The notes: generated from the letters alone by a model not told the origin. Positions 10,150 to 20,565 are shown, counted from the first letter of the stretch. The stretch is 64,000 nt of DNA from Acanthosepion lycidas (GCA_963932145.1 OZ010586.1:72551368-72615367), one strand, 5' to 3'. A program made the numbers and translations.

Positions 10150-10505
10150 CCTAACACCGGTTCGTGTACGATCACCGAAGTTAAGCAATGTTGACTCTGT
10201 TCAGTATCGAGGTGGGTGACCACTTGAGAATACTAGGTGTTGTAAGATTGGGTGTGTGGGTGGTGTAATGTTTAACGTCTCGGAATTGAAAATCGGAGTG
10301 CCGAGTTCCAATCCCTGTTCGATTCATTATATTCCCTTACGCGCAAATACTCTTGGGGAAGGTATGAATGTACCTCTTCCCACCCCCCGCCCACCAGGTA
10401 TAGGTTAATTAGTAGGATTAATGTCAGTAAATCATTAGAATCTAAAACATTTTCTGGGTGTAAAAGGTTGACAAACCGTAATAAATAAATAAATAAATAA
10501 ATCCA
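10150..10505 (+). mobile_element. Composite SINE: 5S rRNA-like head, tRNA-like domain, S1 body
   Basis: 10153-10249 resembles 5S rRNA from about base 22 to near its end, including the internal promoter blocks (cgatcaccgaagttaagcaa; gtatcgaggtgggtgaccac). It is followed at once by a tRNA-like part (ggtggtgtaatg A-box; gagttccaatccc B-box), the S1 body (cccttacgcgcaaatactct) and an (AAAT)n tail to about 10502. The 5S part is not a functional gene because the 5' end is missing. Confidence 0.8.
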
Positions 10506-11090
10506 AGTACTTCATATCTTTTATTTTTTTCTTCTTTTATTTCTCTTTTTTTTTTCTCCCGCTTTTTTCACTGTTCACTTCCTTCTTTTTGTTTTTGTTC
10601 GTTTGATCTTTTTGCCGTCACTATTTTTTTTTGTGGTAGAAATGGTCATATATCATGTTTATGATAAGAATAAAATTATGTCACGTGTCAAAGCATCTTC
10701 AGCTGTCAGTCGGTTTTATATTAATATGAGCAAATTAATATTAATGATTTTTCCAGGTAATATATAAATGTCGTCTGTCACTCACGGCAAAAGTCATGAC
10801 ATTATTATTGAAGACGTGAACAGCAATATTTGAAGACGGAAAAGATACTGTGGATAGCAAATTCTTCCCAGAAGAGAAGTATATCATATTACATGATCCA
10901 ATATATGTGCCTGTAATGTTTTTTTTCTTGGTACATTCAACCAGAAGAAATATTCAAAGTTGAAAGTAGCGGGGCAAGAAGTCATTTCTGTTATTATTTG
11001 CTTATTAAAAATATTGGGGGAAAAAGGACACATAGATTTTAAATAGGGAAAAAGAAAATCCATAAGTGGCTGTAAAATAAATTCGTTTAT
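10506..11090. other. Intergenic, T- and A-rich
   Basis: Pyrimidine-rich at 10506-10640, then AT-rich. No gene or repeat family recognised. Confidence 0.5.
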
Positions 11091-11097
11091 AAATAGT

Positions 11098-11355
11098 TTC
11101 GCCAGCCGTCCGGTTAATACCTCTCCGGTCTTTGGAACAGTAGTAGAGGTTTAGGATTGGGTTTCCGGTTCCTTCTAAAGTTTAAATTCAACTCTACGCC
11201 TAAACTCTGAAATTTTAATCATTTATTTATTTTTCCTCAAGAGGAGTAGATAGGTTCGCCAGTCGTCTGATTAATACCTCTCCGGTTTTTTGAACAGGAG
11301 TAGAGGATTATCCCTTGTAACTTGTTCAGGATTGGGTTTCCGGTTTATTCTGAAG
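11098..11355. repeat. Direct duplication of about 95 bp
   Basis: A block with 'gttaatacctctccgg' and 'aggattgggtttccggtt' occurs at 11098-11185 and again at 11253-11352, same strand, about 154 bp apart, with an AT-rich spacer. Origin unknown. Confidence 0.8.
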
Positions 11356-11432
11356 TGTTCTCATTCTCTTTCACTCGTAGTAGCTCCTTGCATCTTAGTG
11401 GCATTATCGCCTTTCTTGGGGTGAACTGATTA

Positions 11433-11434
<2 letters not shown>
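11356..11434 (+). mobile_element. LINE-A extreme 3' end
   Basis: About 80 bp matching the terminal part of LINE-A ('ctccttgcatcttagtggca..cttggggtgaactgat'). Confidence 0.7.

Positions 11435-11525
<91 letters not shown>
11435..11525. repeat. (TA)n-(GT)n microsatellite
   Basis: 62 bp of TA followed by 29 bp of GT, abutting the LINE-A 3' end. The microsatellite may have grown from the LINE tail. Confidence 0.95.
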
Positions 11526-11527
<2 letters not shown>

Positions 11528-11584
11528 TGTTCAGATAAGATACACTTCGAAAGTAATACCTCCAATTTATTACCTCGGACTGTC

Positions 11585-11968
11585 CTGGGTATGACGATAA
11601 ACTGCATTCGCGTCTTGGGTAAGACGATAAACTACGTCCAACAGTAAGGCCTCTGATCGGGAGGTTTTGAGGAGCGTGGAACCACCTCTTAATTTCTGTT
11701 GTCCCAGGTCTACCCTGGCCCGGAGTGCTAGCACTTGTTAGGGTCCCAGCTATGGGTAATTAGTTAACCACGAAACTGAGGTAAAAAACATTATGGAAGT
11801 GTAAAAATAGGTTTTAATACCAGAAATACTTTGTAAAAAATTATTACCAGAAATAAATTTTTGACAAAACAAAAGTATTACCTAGAAAAAAAAGTTATCG
11901 GCATTAAATGACCCATTGAGGTTGATATGCCGTAAAACAAACGAAACGAAACAAAAGCAAACCAAACT
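11585..11968 (+). repeat. Family X retroposon-like repeat, copy 1
   Basis: Starts with CTGGGTATGACGATAAACT, which is partially duplicated at 11613, and ends with 'gcattaaatgacccattgag' then an (AAAC)n-type tail. Other copies are at 16957-17293, 35108-36705 (split) and 45059-45487. The shared 5' start, internal subrepeats and simple 3' tail suggest a short retroposon. No RNA-polymerase-III box is convincing. Confidence 0.75.
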
Positions 11969-11989
11969 AATTATTACCTCGGAAACTAC

Positions 11990-12389
11990 AACAGATACAG
12001 GGAGGCACTGTGGATAGAGAAACTTTTTCAGCTACAAAAACTCTTTTTCTATACAGTCACTGCCATTATTTAGTATTACATTTGGAGTGGTTCTCGTCTT
12101 GACCTAAAGAACCTCCTGATTACGGATGACCACATAGTAATGCGTTATTTCTCGATATGGCATTATACAAGTAACATATCTAACGTTTTTGATTTATTTA
12201 AGGGTACAGATAGAGGGTGACACTATTGACAGAGAAACCATTTCAGCTACATTATTTATCCGTAAAATTACTACACTCGGTAAAGCCTTACTTTAGCAGC
12301 GATTTTTATCTAAACCCAAAGAACTTCGTGGCTCCAGATGTCTACGTATAACAAATTAGTGATGCGATGTGTCTAGATTAGACATCATA
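11990..12389. repeat. Two degenerate tandem copies of a roughly 205-bp block
   Basis: 'gagaaact..ttcagctac' and 'cta.acc.aaagaacttc' occur near 12020 and 12110, and again near 12220 and 12315. Probably mariner-derived, given the relic that follows, but too decayed to prove. Confidence 0.45.
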
Positions 12390-12760
12390 CGATGGAGGCT
12401 CCATAAGTAATGCCTGTTATTTAGTCCCGCATAAACTGCAAAAGATAAAGTTGGATAGGGATTGTTTTTACCGACAAAGTATTATTCACCCCAAATAGTC
12501 AGATAGGCATTTTTGCCAGCGACGAACAACGGCCTGCAGGCAGTGCTCGTAAACATCTGCATCAGCGGAGGCGACCTGCTTTTTGACGGCAACGACGATA
12601 GGTTTGTCAGGAAAAGATTGTTCTATAGTCCATTTTACATCAATCAAAACATGAAAACGCTATTTATATTCATAGTTCCGAACGTGGATGTCACGACCTG
12701 CGGGTTGTGGGTGGGGGTCAATTGGATTTTAAGGAGTAATTTGAGAATGAGTTATTAACA
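12390..12760 (-). mobile_element. Mariner-like transposase C-terminal relic
   Basis: Minus-strand reading (with one frameshift) gives IVVAVKKQVASADADVYEH followed by LQAVVRRWQKCLSDY, which resembles the closing residues of mariner transposases (..al..RWqKCi...gdY). The catalytic aspartates lie upstream and are not recognisable. Distal sequence 'ggcattacttatggagcctc' fits a mariner end. Confidence 0.5.
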
Positions 12761-12911
12761 GTGAATTTTTTTTATCGAGGTTATGTGATAATAAGTGCGT
12801 ATGTAAGTTAATATATAAAGTGCATATATATTATGCATGCATTAAAATACTTGTGTGTATATATGCGCATGTGTGATTATGTATGTACTATATATACATT
12901 GCTGTTCGATA

Positions 12912-13755
12912 AAAGTGACTCACCTGATTTTTTTTGCTAAAAATATTTTTTGTCTATTGTTTTTGGGGTTAAAATAATTGTTAATCTTACTAATATAAAG
13001 ACCCCTCCCCGAACACCTGGGAAAAAAGTTTATTCACCCTAAGGTATTGTATTGATAATTATAAATTTGGATATAAATGAGATTCAGGAAAAAACTCTGT
13101 GCAAAAAAAGTGACTCAGATATCGCATTCTAATGATTAAACTGGTAAATTTAAGGAGCCTTTGACAAAATATTGAAAACTATTTTACAATAGACTCAGAA
13201 CCATATTCTAGAGAATTCTAGAACAGCTTAAATTAATTTCCAGAAAGCCTCATACAGTATAAAACAACTTGAAATAGGCACTCAGAACCACTTACGGCAT
13301 CTATTATTGCCCTCTCAAAAGCAGGCAAGTCTACGAGAGAAATTGCAGAAATTGCTATAACCTCGCAATCAACTGTCTCTCAAGTGCTTAGGGCACATAA
13401 TGATGCCACTCTTCCTCCAAGGAAGGAAACAAGGGGACGAAAGAAAAAGATTGATGATAGAACTGGCAGGGTAATCAAGAGAGAAGTTACAAAGAATAGG
13501 ACTATAACTAGCCAAGAAATTGCAGTCAGTCTAAGCGAAGAGCAAGGTGTTAGTCTTGCCTCTTCAACAGTCCGTCGGTGGCTGTTCGAACAAGGCTACA
13601 AATCTTGTACACGAAGGTTTAAGCAAAGCCAAGAAACTTGAATGGGCTCACTATTACAAAAATTTCACCGTAGAAGACTGGAAGAATGTTCTCTTCTCCG
13701 ATAAAACGAAAGTTGAGCCAAATTCAAAAAGATTCAAGATACATTGTACTTAATT
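12912..13755 (+). mobile_element. Tc1-like element, 5' part with truncated transposase
   Basis: The left end has two AAAAGTGACTCA motifs 190 bp apart (12919, 13109), the double-site IR/DR plan seen in some Tc1-like elements. The coding relic starts near 13285: paired helix-turn-helix region (LSKAGKSTREIAEIAITSQS), GRKKKIDDRTGR linker, then a second HTH (SSTVRRWLFEQGYKS). A frameshift near 13625 is followed by EWAHYYKNFTVEDWKNVLFS (VLFSDKTK holds the first catalytic Asp), then the copy ends. The rest of the catalytic domain and the right inverted repeat are missing. Confidence 0.82.
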
Positions 13756-13760
13756 ATCAT

Positions 13761-14639
13761 TTATATACATCGTTATGCATTTGAGAGTGTGAGTGAACAA
13801 CTGAAAACAAAAAGAAACAAATAACATTTTAATAACGTTATTTTAGGCGGGACATTCAGAAAGTCAATCGGGATGGTCAAGTGTATAAAGTGAATTTAGA
13901 TAAAAATGGCACAAGTGGAATGAGAGGGAAAAGGGCACAACTAATTTTACTTCATTATACTAAATCACCTAAATACCCCCCACCGACCCAAAAAACTTAC
14001 TGGACGGGGCGCCTCTTCAAGTCTCCCACTGAGGAGGCGCCATATTTTGATCCGAACTTACGATGTCGGTTATATAATGACATTCATTCTCATCATCCAC
14101 TGCTTGCCTTACCTTTCCTATTTTAGTTTCTGCTTTGTGGATACGTCCAGCACCAAATAGAATAGAAAGTAACCACTATATTCTGATTGATCTACAAATG
14201 ATCTGAGCTCTAAACTTAATTTCCGTTTTGTTGGTTGCCTTAGTAATGTTTACTGGAAAGCAAGTAAACATCTCAGATGAGCTGTGAAGGGAGGGGTAGG
14301 TGTGTCTGTCCGATATCGAACTGGTACTGATTGTTCTCAGGACTTGCTCAGGAGATTAGATTGGGACAAGAAAATCGAAATGAATGGATAAAAAATATAA
14401 TCAACAGTGACATCTGGAATCAACATCAGCATCTGGAAACAGCACAAATATCTAGAATCACCATCGATATCTGGGGCAAATTTAATTCCAGTTAGAAATA
14501 AATCAACAGTAATTTAATTAGTCCGCTGATTTAAGCTGAATGATGATAAGAATTTCTTTTGTTTATTTTCTTTTTTCTTTTATAAGCATTTCATCACTTG
14601 AAAAAAATGGTCGTTAAGCTTAATATCAGTCAGTCAGTT
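13761..14639. other. Intergenic
   Basis: No recognisable gene. A GC-richer patch at 13995-14045 holds a short hairpin (gaggcgcc / ggcgcctc). Confidence 0.5.
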
Positions 14640-14935
14640 ATGTGCCTTAGACGATTACGTATCTTTCGATACATGACTGACGAGGCAGATTTTTTTTTCC
14701 GACAGTAGGTTGCCATTTTTTCTGCGGTAGACCAGTTGCCATCCAAGGCAATAGAACCCAGTCTGTCCTGCTATTTATCCATAGCTGAGGGCGGGGGTGG
14801 TGGTGGAGAAGAAGAAGAAGAAGGGTATAGGCACCTAAGTTAATGTAATGGATTCGACTGGATTGCATACTCGGCTCTCTGATTCCCCAATTCGAACCGC
14901 TACCCATTACTCCACCGTGCCTCCTCAAAGTTTAG
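14640..14935 (-). mobile_element. S1 SINE, near full length
   Basis: The minus strand carries the tRNA-like start (gaggcacggtggagtaatgg, 14933-14914), B-box-like 'gagtatgcaatcc', body, GAA-rich insert (14808-14822) and the 'ctgcctcgtcagtcatg' 3' part shared with 30540-30605. Confidence 0.8.
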
Positions 14936-15009
14936 TATCACTTACCATTATTCATTGTTCCTCTTTTTTTCTTAGGTTTTTCTTGTTTTTTTTCTTAGCT
15001 TTGCTTTTC

Positions 15010-15140
15010 GGTTTCGTCCTGAGAACCGCTACTCTGTGTATTAGACTCTCGAGAGGATGCTTCCCCGATCATTAAAATCTTCACCACTTCAAGTCTAGCG
15101 TTAATCATTTATTTATCCTACATATCCCGATAATCTGTAA
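15010..15140 (+). mobile_element. LINE-G 3' fragment
   Basis: 'gaggatgcttccccgatcat..ttcaagtctagcgttaa' matches 30035-30090 and 56440-56490 in the longer LINE-G relics. Confidence 0.65.
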
Positions 15141-15144
15141 CTTT

Positions 15145-16090
15145 TCCCAATTAGTTTGAGATGTTGTGGAGCATTGGTCAACATTACAACTGTTTGCACC
15201 AAATCATCCGGTATTTCTGACAAAGTTAACCTGGCCGTTGGTCACGAAAAGGACCTTCAATGTGTGGTTGACTTGGGCCGGAAATGGCTTGTAAACTTTA
15301 ATGCCTCCAAAACGAAGCTCTTCTCATTTACCCACGATAGAGAAACCTCCCTATCAGCATAGCTGAATGTCAACATCACGAGAGCGTCTTTCTGTGCCTT
15401 CTTGGTCTCACGTTTTCAACTGACCTGAGGTTGAACAACTACATCGAATTAATAGCTTCATCTACCGCAAGGAAAGTTGGTTGTCTGTGTCGCACCAGAA
15501 GTTTTTTATCGCCTGAGTCCTTCCTTCAAATCTACGAATCTACCATTGCATTGAATACTATTTTCATATATGGTCTAGTGCCCCCGCTGTTCATCTCGAG
15601 GTTCTCAACAAAATCTAAAGCCGGATATGCTATGTGATAGGTCCTGACCTGGCATCTCGATTCTAGTCATTTTTTCAAGGACTTGATGTGGCATCCTTCT
15701 GTTTTTTTCTACAAATATTTTCATAGTAACTGCCCTGACAAGCTATTTTCTCTAGTGCACCAACTGCATGAATTTAAGCGTGCTACTAGGCTGGTATCTC
15801 GCCTCCACCCAATTACTGTTGAAACAGTTAAATGTAGCCGCTTCTACTCAAATGGCTTTCTCTCTCGCACTTCCCGACAGTGGAACTCCTTTCCTCTTAC
15901 TTGCTATAATCTTCAAATATTTAAATGTAATGTCAATCGACATCATCTTCTAATGCCTTTTTCTTGATCCACGACCTTCTCTTTATCTTTTCCTCAAGCA
16001 CCCCTCTTTACTCTTACTTTCACTCTCTGTAATTCCTTGCGTGCTAGTGGAAATCCCTCCTTGCTTGGGATGAAATGCTTAAAAAATCAC
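15145..16090 (+). mobile_element. LINE-A, 3' third (RT thumb to 3' UTR), decayed
   Basis: Three frames in series: DKVNLAVGHEKDLQCVVDLG with NFNASKTKLFSF (after the YADD region, 15160-15360), YIELIASSTARKVGCLCRTR (15431-15637), and the closing block with FYKYFHSNCPDKL, FLSRTSRQWNSFP and FKCNVNRHHLL (15683-15967). The order matches 53900-52850 on the minus strand. Several frameshifts and stops make it inactive. Confidence 0.82.
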
Positions 16091-16239
16091 CGGTTCTTTG
16101 ATGTGAATCCTATTTAAGTCTCTTTTTCAAAAGTCCATTATTCAGAGTGGGTAATCTTCCGGGGAAAAGCGGTTTGGATTTGTCACAATCACTATTTTTA
16201 TATCTTTTAAAGCACAGCTGACATATAATAGCCTTCACT

Positions 16240-17480
16240 ACATCTGCATCTTCTTCTTTATGTGCATGTTCCCTCAAGATGTAGGCGATCGTGGCTCTCC
16301 ACAATTTCCTGCCCTCTGCGGTTCTTAATAATTTTCGTCTTTTTTTAATTTCTTCTAAACCCTGTTTCGCCAATCAGTTACTCAGGCTCACTAAGTATGT
16401 TATACGTTGTTTTCCTCTATCTCTTTTTGCCTTCAATCTGTCCTGTGAGTATAAGATTTTCGAAGACTTCTTTCCTCATTACGGACCCCAGAAATTTCAA
16501 CTGTCTCTTTCTGATGTTAAGTATAAGTTTCCTTTTTGTTTCCATCTCTCTTTGCTCACTTTGTCTTTGATCACATGCCCGGTCAATGGTATCTTCATCA
16601 TCCATCTGCAGAACCACATTTCTGTTGCTTCAAATCTGTTCATGATCTTAGAGGAGATTGTCCAGCATTAACTACCATTTAGAGGGCCAAATGTCACGTA
16701 ACAGTTCAGAACTCTTTTCTTTGTTTCTAACAAAGTTTTCCCGTCTCTTAATACTCTACTTAGCTTTTCGAATGCATCTTTGGCTATGCCAATGCGCCTT
16801 CGGATTTCATTGTTGCATTTTCCGTCCTCTTCACAGATAGTTACATTTTTGTACTTGTTTGATTTTGTTAGCTTCGATTTGTAATTTGCGTTTTGGGCTC
16901 ATCCTTGTGCTAACAACGATGCATTCTGTCTTCTTGTAGTTTATGTTTAGTCCTTTCCTGGGTATGACGATAAACTACATCCAACAGCAAGGTCTCTCAT
17001 CAGGAAGTTTTTAGAAGCGCGGAACCACCTCAATTGCTGGTGTTTCAAGGTCCACCCTGACCGAAGGTGGTACCACCTGTTAGGGGTTCCAGCTATCGGC
17101 AAATAGCTAACTCCCACAAAAATGTGGTCAAAACACTATGAAAGTAATACATTTTAATACTAGGAATAAATCTTTGAAAAAGATACTAGCAATGAAAATC
17201 TTGTCGGCATTAAATAACTCATTGAGACTGATATGCCGTAAACCAAACCATATCAAATCAAAACAGACCAAACTAGACCAAACCAAACCAAACTTTTCTT
17301 CTCGATTTCCTTGAACTACTTTTTGTAGGGGCTTTTCTTTCCATGTCTGCTATAAACACTGTGACATCTGCATATCTTATGTTGTTAAGAATGTAGCCAC
17401 TAATAATGAAATGTTTTAAATGAATCCGTGGTATTGCTACCCTGGCGAATATGTTGCTTTTTAAGGTAATAATCACCCAT
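16240..17480 (-). mobile_element. RTE-like LINE relic interrupted by family X
   Basis: From the minus-strand 5' side: 17476-17294 encodes NNIRYADVTVFIADMERK, the RT catalytic box with the second Asp changed to Val (YADD to YADV). After the X insertion (16957-17293), coding resumes at 16956 with the KTECIV-like segment and runs to FLGSVMRKEVFENLILTGQI (about 16500-16430) and the 3' end near 16240. The two halves join in sequence order when X is removed. Confidence 0.8.
16957..17293 (+). repeat. Family X, copy 2, inserted in RTE
   Basis: Starts ctgggtatgacgataaacta and ends with a (CAAAC)n-like tail. Flanks are 'tagtcctttc' and 'ttttcttctc', so a duplicated CTTT(T)C is plausible. This copy fixes both ends of the element at about 337 bp. 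Confidence 0.8.
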
Positions 17481-17527
17481 AATCATTCTTTGCAAATAAT
17501 GATATACCTAGTTTAACAATAAAGTAT

Positions 17528-18010
17528 TAGGGTATTCAGAAAGTAATTGCTTTTTTTTTCCAGAAAGGATATAAAAACAAATGCAATTCAAATTTATTTA
17601 AATATTATTTATCAAAGATATATTCACCTTTATTTTCGATTACTGTAGCTTTTTCATTTTTTGTTGATATGCAAAACCCATTTTTCATCACCTGTAACAA
17701 TGTAATACAAAAATGAACAGTTGTCAGTCATGATTCAAAATCTACAGACGGTGGAATATTCTTTTGTTCTCAAGTGAAAGCTCATGAGGAACCCAACTTA
17801 CCTCTTTGCAAATTGTCACCAATTTGCTTAAACATGGACAGTTGAACGTAGCCTTGACATGGATCCAATTCAGTAGTCTCCTTCAAAATTTCTTCAGAGG
17901 GGTCCTCTTCCAGATCAAGTGGGTTTGTCACAATTCCCATTTTAAAAGCTCCAGATGACGTGTATGAGTTTTAACTGCATCTGTATACATTACACAAATG
18001 TTTTCAAATG
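17528..18010 (-). mobile_element. Mariner-like transposase relic
   Basis: TAGGGTATTCAGAAAGTAAT at 17527-17546 looks like a mariner terminal repeat. On the minus strand the relic reads WVPHELSLENKR, then a decayed segment, then TGDEKWVLHINKK across a frameshift, around the first catalytic Asp of mariner-type transposases. Many stops. The other end is unclear. Confidence 0.7.
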
Positions 18011-18024
18011 ACTCTGTCGTAGTA

Positions 18025-18088
18025 TTAGGTTGGTGCAAAAATAATGTCGTTTTCTCACATATTTTACTATGTGAGAAAACCAACCTAA
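18025..18088. mobile_element. MADE1-like MITE, short subfamily, internally deleted
   Basis: 64 bp with the left half as in 8052-8130. The right arm lacks about 16 bp (gacattatttttgcac). TA on both sides (18023-18024, 18089-18090). Confidence 0.9.
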
Positions 18089-18099
18089 TATTATTACCC

Positions 18100-18424
18100 T
18101 TTGGGAGTTCATACTGTAATCATTGGTGAATAGTTGATTTTTCTTAAGGTTATAATCCGACGTTTAAGTTATAAAAATCTATCGGATAAATAAATAAAAA
18201 ATCCATCGCTTGATTTACAAATTCCACGAAACTGAGAAGACATTTTTATTTCAAGAGTCAGAGAAAATTATTTGTGTTTAAAGACATTATTCAGATTTGC
18301 TTCGTCATTGACGCACTCTGCAACCCAAAGATGTCAAAGGACGTCGGATCAAATGACGCTTTTTCATAGGGTGGGTGGGGCGCATGTTTGAAGAACGCAT
18401 ATTTTTCTCGAATGTTCAGGCCGG

Positions 18425-18427
<3 letters not shown>
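18100..18427. other. Intergenic
   Basis: Nothing recognisable except 'tctcgaatgttcaggccggtag' at 18398-18419, which resembles the arm ends of the palindrome at 41615-42020. Confidence 0.5.

Positions 18428-18463
<36 letters not shown>
18428..18463. repeat. (GT)18 microsatellite
   Basis: Pure GT run. Confidence 0.97.
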
Positions 18464-18464
<1 letters not shown>

Positions 18465-18600
18465 TATAATATGAAAGAACTGTGTTATTGATGATCCGAA
18501 GATCTTTAATATTTTTGTTTTTATTTAAAAAAAAAACAAAAAAAAAAAACAGTGCTCGATACAGAAGTAGAGCCTAGGTTATAATTATTTTAAAAAATAT

Positions 18601-19210
18601 GATTCCATCGCAACACAGAAATTATTATGTTTTGAAATTGAAGTTTAATTTCAATATCAAACCTTAACTACTGGGTGACAGTCTCGTCCTCAAGCAATGT
18701 TTGTAATAAAAAAAAACAACAAAAAGCAACAGAACTACAACATCAATCAGTTGGAGTTTTAGCAGGGAGTCTGATGAGTTAACTATGGTAGCCAAAAAAA
18801 AAAAAAAAATACCCCAACCTAACCTTACACGACTTCAAAAACTTGACATATAACAAACACCCCTACTTCTATCAAAGCCGAGAGCCTTGATAATGAAAAA
18901 CAAACCCTAGATCACACCTCCATTTCAAAACTATAAATGAGTAAAGCATTTCATTGCTTTCGAGGTCGTGTAATGGTTAGCAAGCTTGGCTCGCGAGGAC
19001 AATTACGACTGAGTAGTGAGTTCGATCCTCACTGGGTGCCCCTTAATTTCGACTTGTGCCACATCTAAGCTACGCTTGGAAAATCGCTATTTTCCAAACA
19101 TCGCTTGAGGATGAGATTGCCACTCAGTGGTTAAGGTTTAATATTGAAATTAAACTTCAATGCAGATGACCAGTTTCGAAACATAGTAATTTCTGTGTCG
19201 CCATGGAATC
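18601..19210. repeat. Large inverted repeat enclosing an S2 SINE
   Basis: Arms 18601-18703 and 19094-19210 are reverse complements at roughly 85% with one 17-bp indel. The right arm is the downstream body of the S2 SINE, so the structure looks like a partial second S2 copy inserted head-to-head. The upstream 18475-18600 block recurs inverted at 43795-43900. Confidence 0.8.
18955..19093 (+). mobile_element. S2 SINE, tRNA-like head
   Basis: A-box-like 'cgtgtaatggttagcaagct' and B-box-like 'gagttcgatcctcactgg' are spaced as in a tRNA, followed by 'ccacatctaagctacgcttg'. Other copies are at 44447-44580 and 63085-63215. It is tRNA-derived, not a tRNA gene: the acceptor stem does not pair. Confidence 0.8.
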
Positions 19211-19212
19211 AT

Positions 19213-19504
19213 TTATATATATATATATATACCGGAAGGAAGGGCATGATAATTATCGGCACGGGAAAGGAAAATTGCGATTCTGTTTTGTTCACTTCGT
19301 GGAGAAGGCATGTATCCATCTACGGTATAAATAGCATGGCAGACTTGGTAAGCTTTGCAGTCTAGAAAAAGGAAAACTCAAAAATTCAAGACAGAAGATT
19401 GTTTGGAGACTTCACCGATCACAATGTGCGCAATTGGACGAGCGGTTCAGTTCTAAATGGAAATGTTGGGCCCTCATGCATCGATATCTCCCTCCTTCTC
19501 TCTA
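19213..19504. other. Intergenic
   Basis: A short TA run, then unique-looking sequence with no recognised feature. Confidence 0.5.
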
Positions 19505-19523
19505 TTTCTATCTCTCTCTCTCT

Positions 19524-19590
<67 letters not shown>
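19505..19590. repeat. (CT)n/(TA)n microsatellite
   Basis: Short CT run followed by about 62 bp of TA. Confidence 0.95.
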
Positions 19591-19591
<1 letters not shown>

Positions 19592-19727
19592 TTCAAACAT
19601 GCCGGGGTTGAGAAAGTAATAAATACTGATAAAAATAAAACGGAACATCTACGCAAATACTGGATTCCATTGAAAATAATGTTTGAAGCAATAAATATCA
19701 GATTAAAAAAAATAAAAACTATCTTTC

Positions 19728-19737
19728 TTTACACACG

Positions 19738-19773
<36 letters not shown>

Positions 19774-19922
19774 CATTGAGCTATTTTGGGGATCAGTTTT
19801 AATATTTTATATTACTAGGATCCACTTGGATTATTTACCAACGGATTTATTACCTTTAATATATATCTATATCTATCTATCTATCTATATATAAGTACAC
19901 ACACACACATATATATATATAT
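19728..19922. repeat. (CA)n, (TA)n and (ATCT)n microsatellites
   Basis: CA/TA at 19733-19774 and ATCT/CA/TA at 19859-19922, separated by 84 bp of unique-looking sequence. Confidence 0.9.
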
Positions 19923-19924
19923 AG

Positions 19925-20440
19925 TATTTACATTATGCGGACCATTGTCCTCATCTTTGTCGCCATATTTGTCACAACGTTTCGGCCGTTGTACGCTCCG
20001 GCCTTCTTCAGGTGGTTGGAATTTCGAACTGAACCCTTTATTTCGATCACTGGGGTAGACTGTTCTAGTTCCACGTGCCATGTTTGATGGATGTCAGTTA
20101 TCAGTTATCTCCTGCTAATTTTCTTAATTCTTCTTGAATCACTAGTAATATAAATTCACAATAATCCTCAGAGATCGAAACTCCGAGCCGACCTTGGATA
20201 AGTATGGCGAACTTATATTCCTTTTGATTCAGTAATTATTGCTCGAGATTACTATCGAACACATTATTGGTAGAAATACTGTTCACTTTGAAAGACGTGG
20301 AAAGTTCTCTTAACCATAACCGGGTATTGAACTCACACTCTTTTGGGTTTGTCACTGGATCTAACCAACGACTTTATCCTTGAGGACATCTGGGTATGAA
20401 TTTCTGGGTATTATAAACCTAATGTTTTCAGCAACCATTT
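19925..20440 (-). mobile_element. S3 repeat (tRNA-like part plus CTGAAGA motif), copy 1
   Basis: Minus strand: a tRNA-like segment (tggttagatccagtgacaaa; B-box gagttcaatacccgg, 20335-20312), the J insertion, then 'cacctgaagaaggccggagc' and 'cggccgaaacgttgtgac'. It aligns with 46960-47465 on the plus strand, which lacks J. Confidence 0.75.
20134..20298. repeat. Family J element, copy 1
   Basis: 165 bp that differ from 21024-21188 by a single base. The S3 copy at 47250-47300 gives the empty site, which supports J as an insertion. No clear inverted repeats, coding or tail. Confidence 0.8.
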
Positions 20441-20448
20441 TTACAGCG

Positions 20449-20565
<117 letters not shown>

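Noticed and set aside
18955..19040. Functional tRNA gene
   Set aside because: A- and B-box are present but stems do not pair and the same unit recurs with a shared non-tRNA body.
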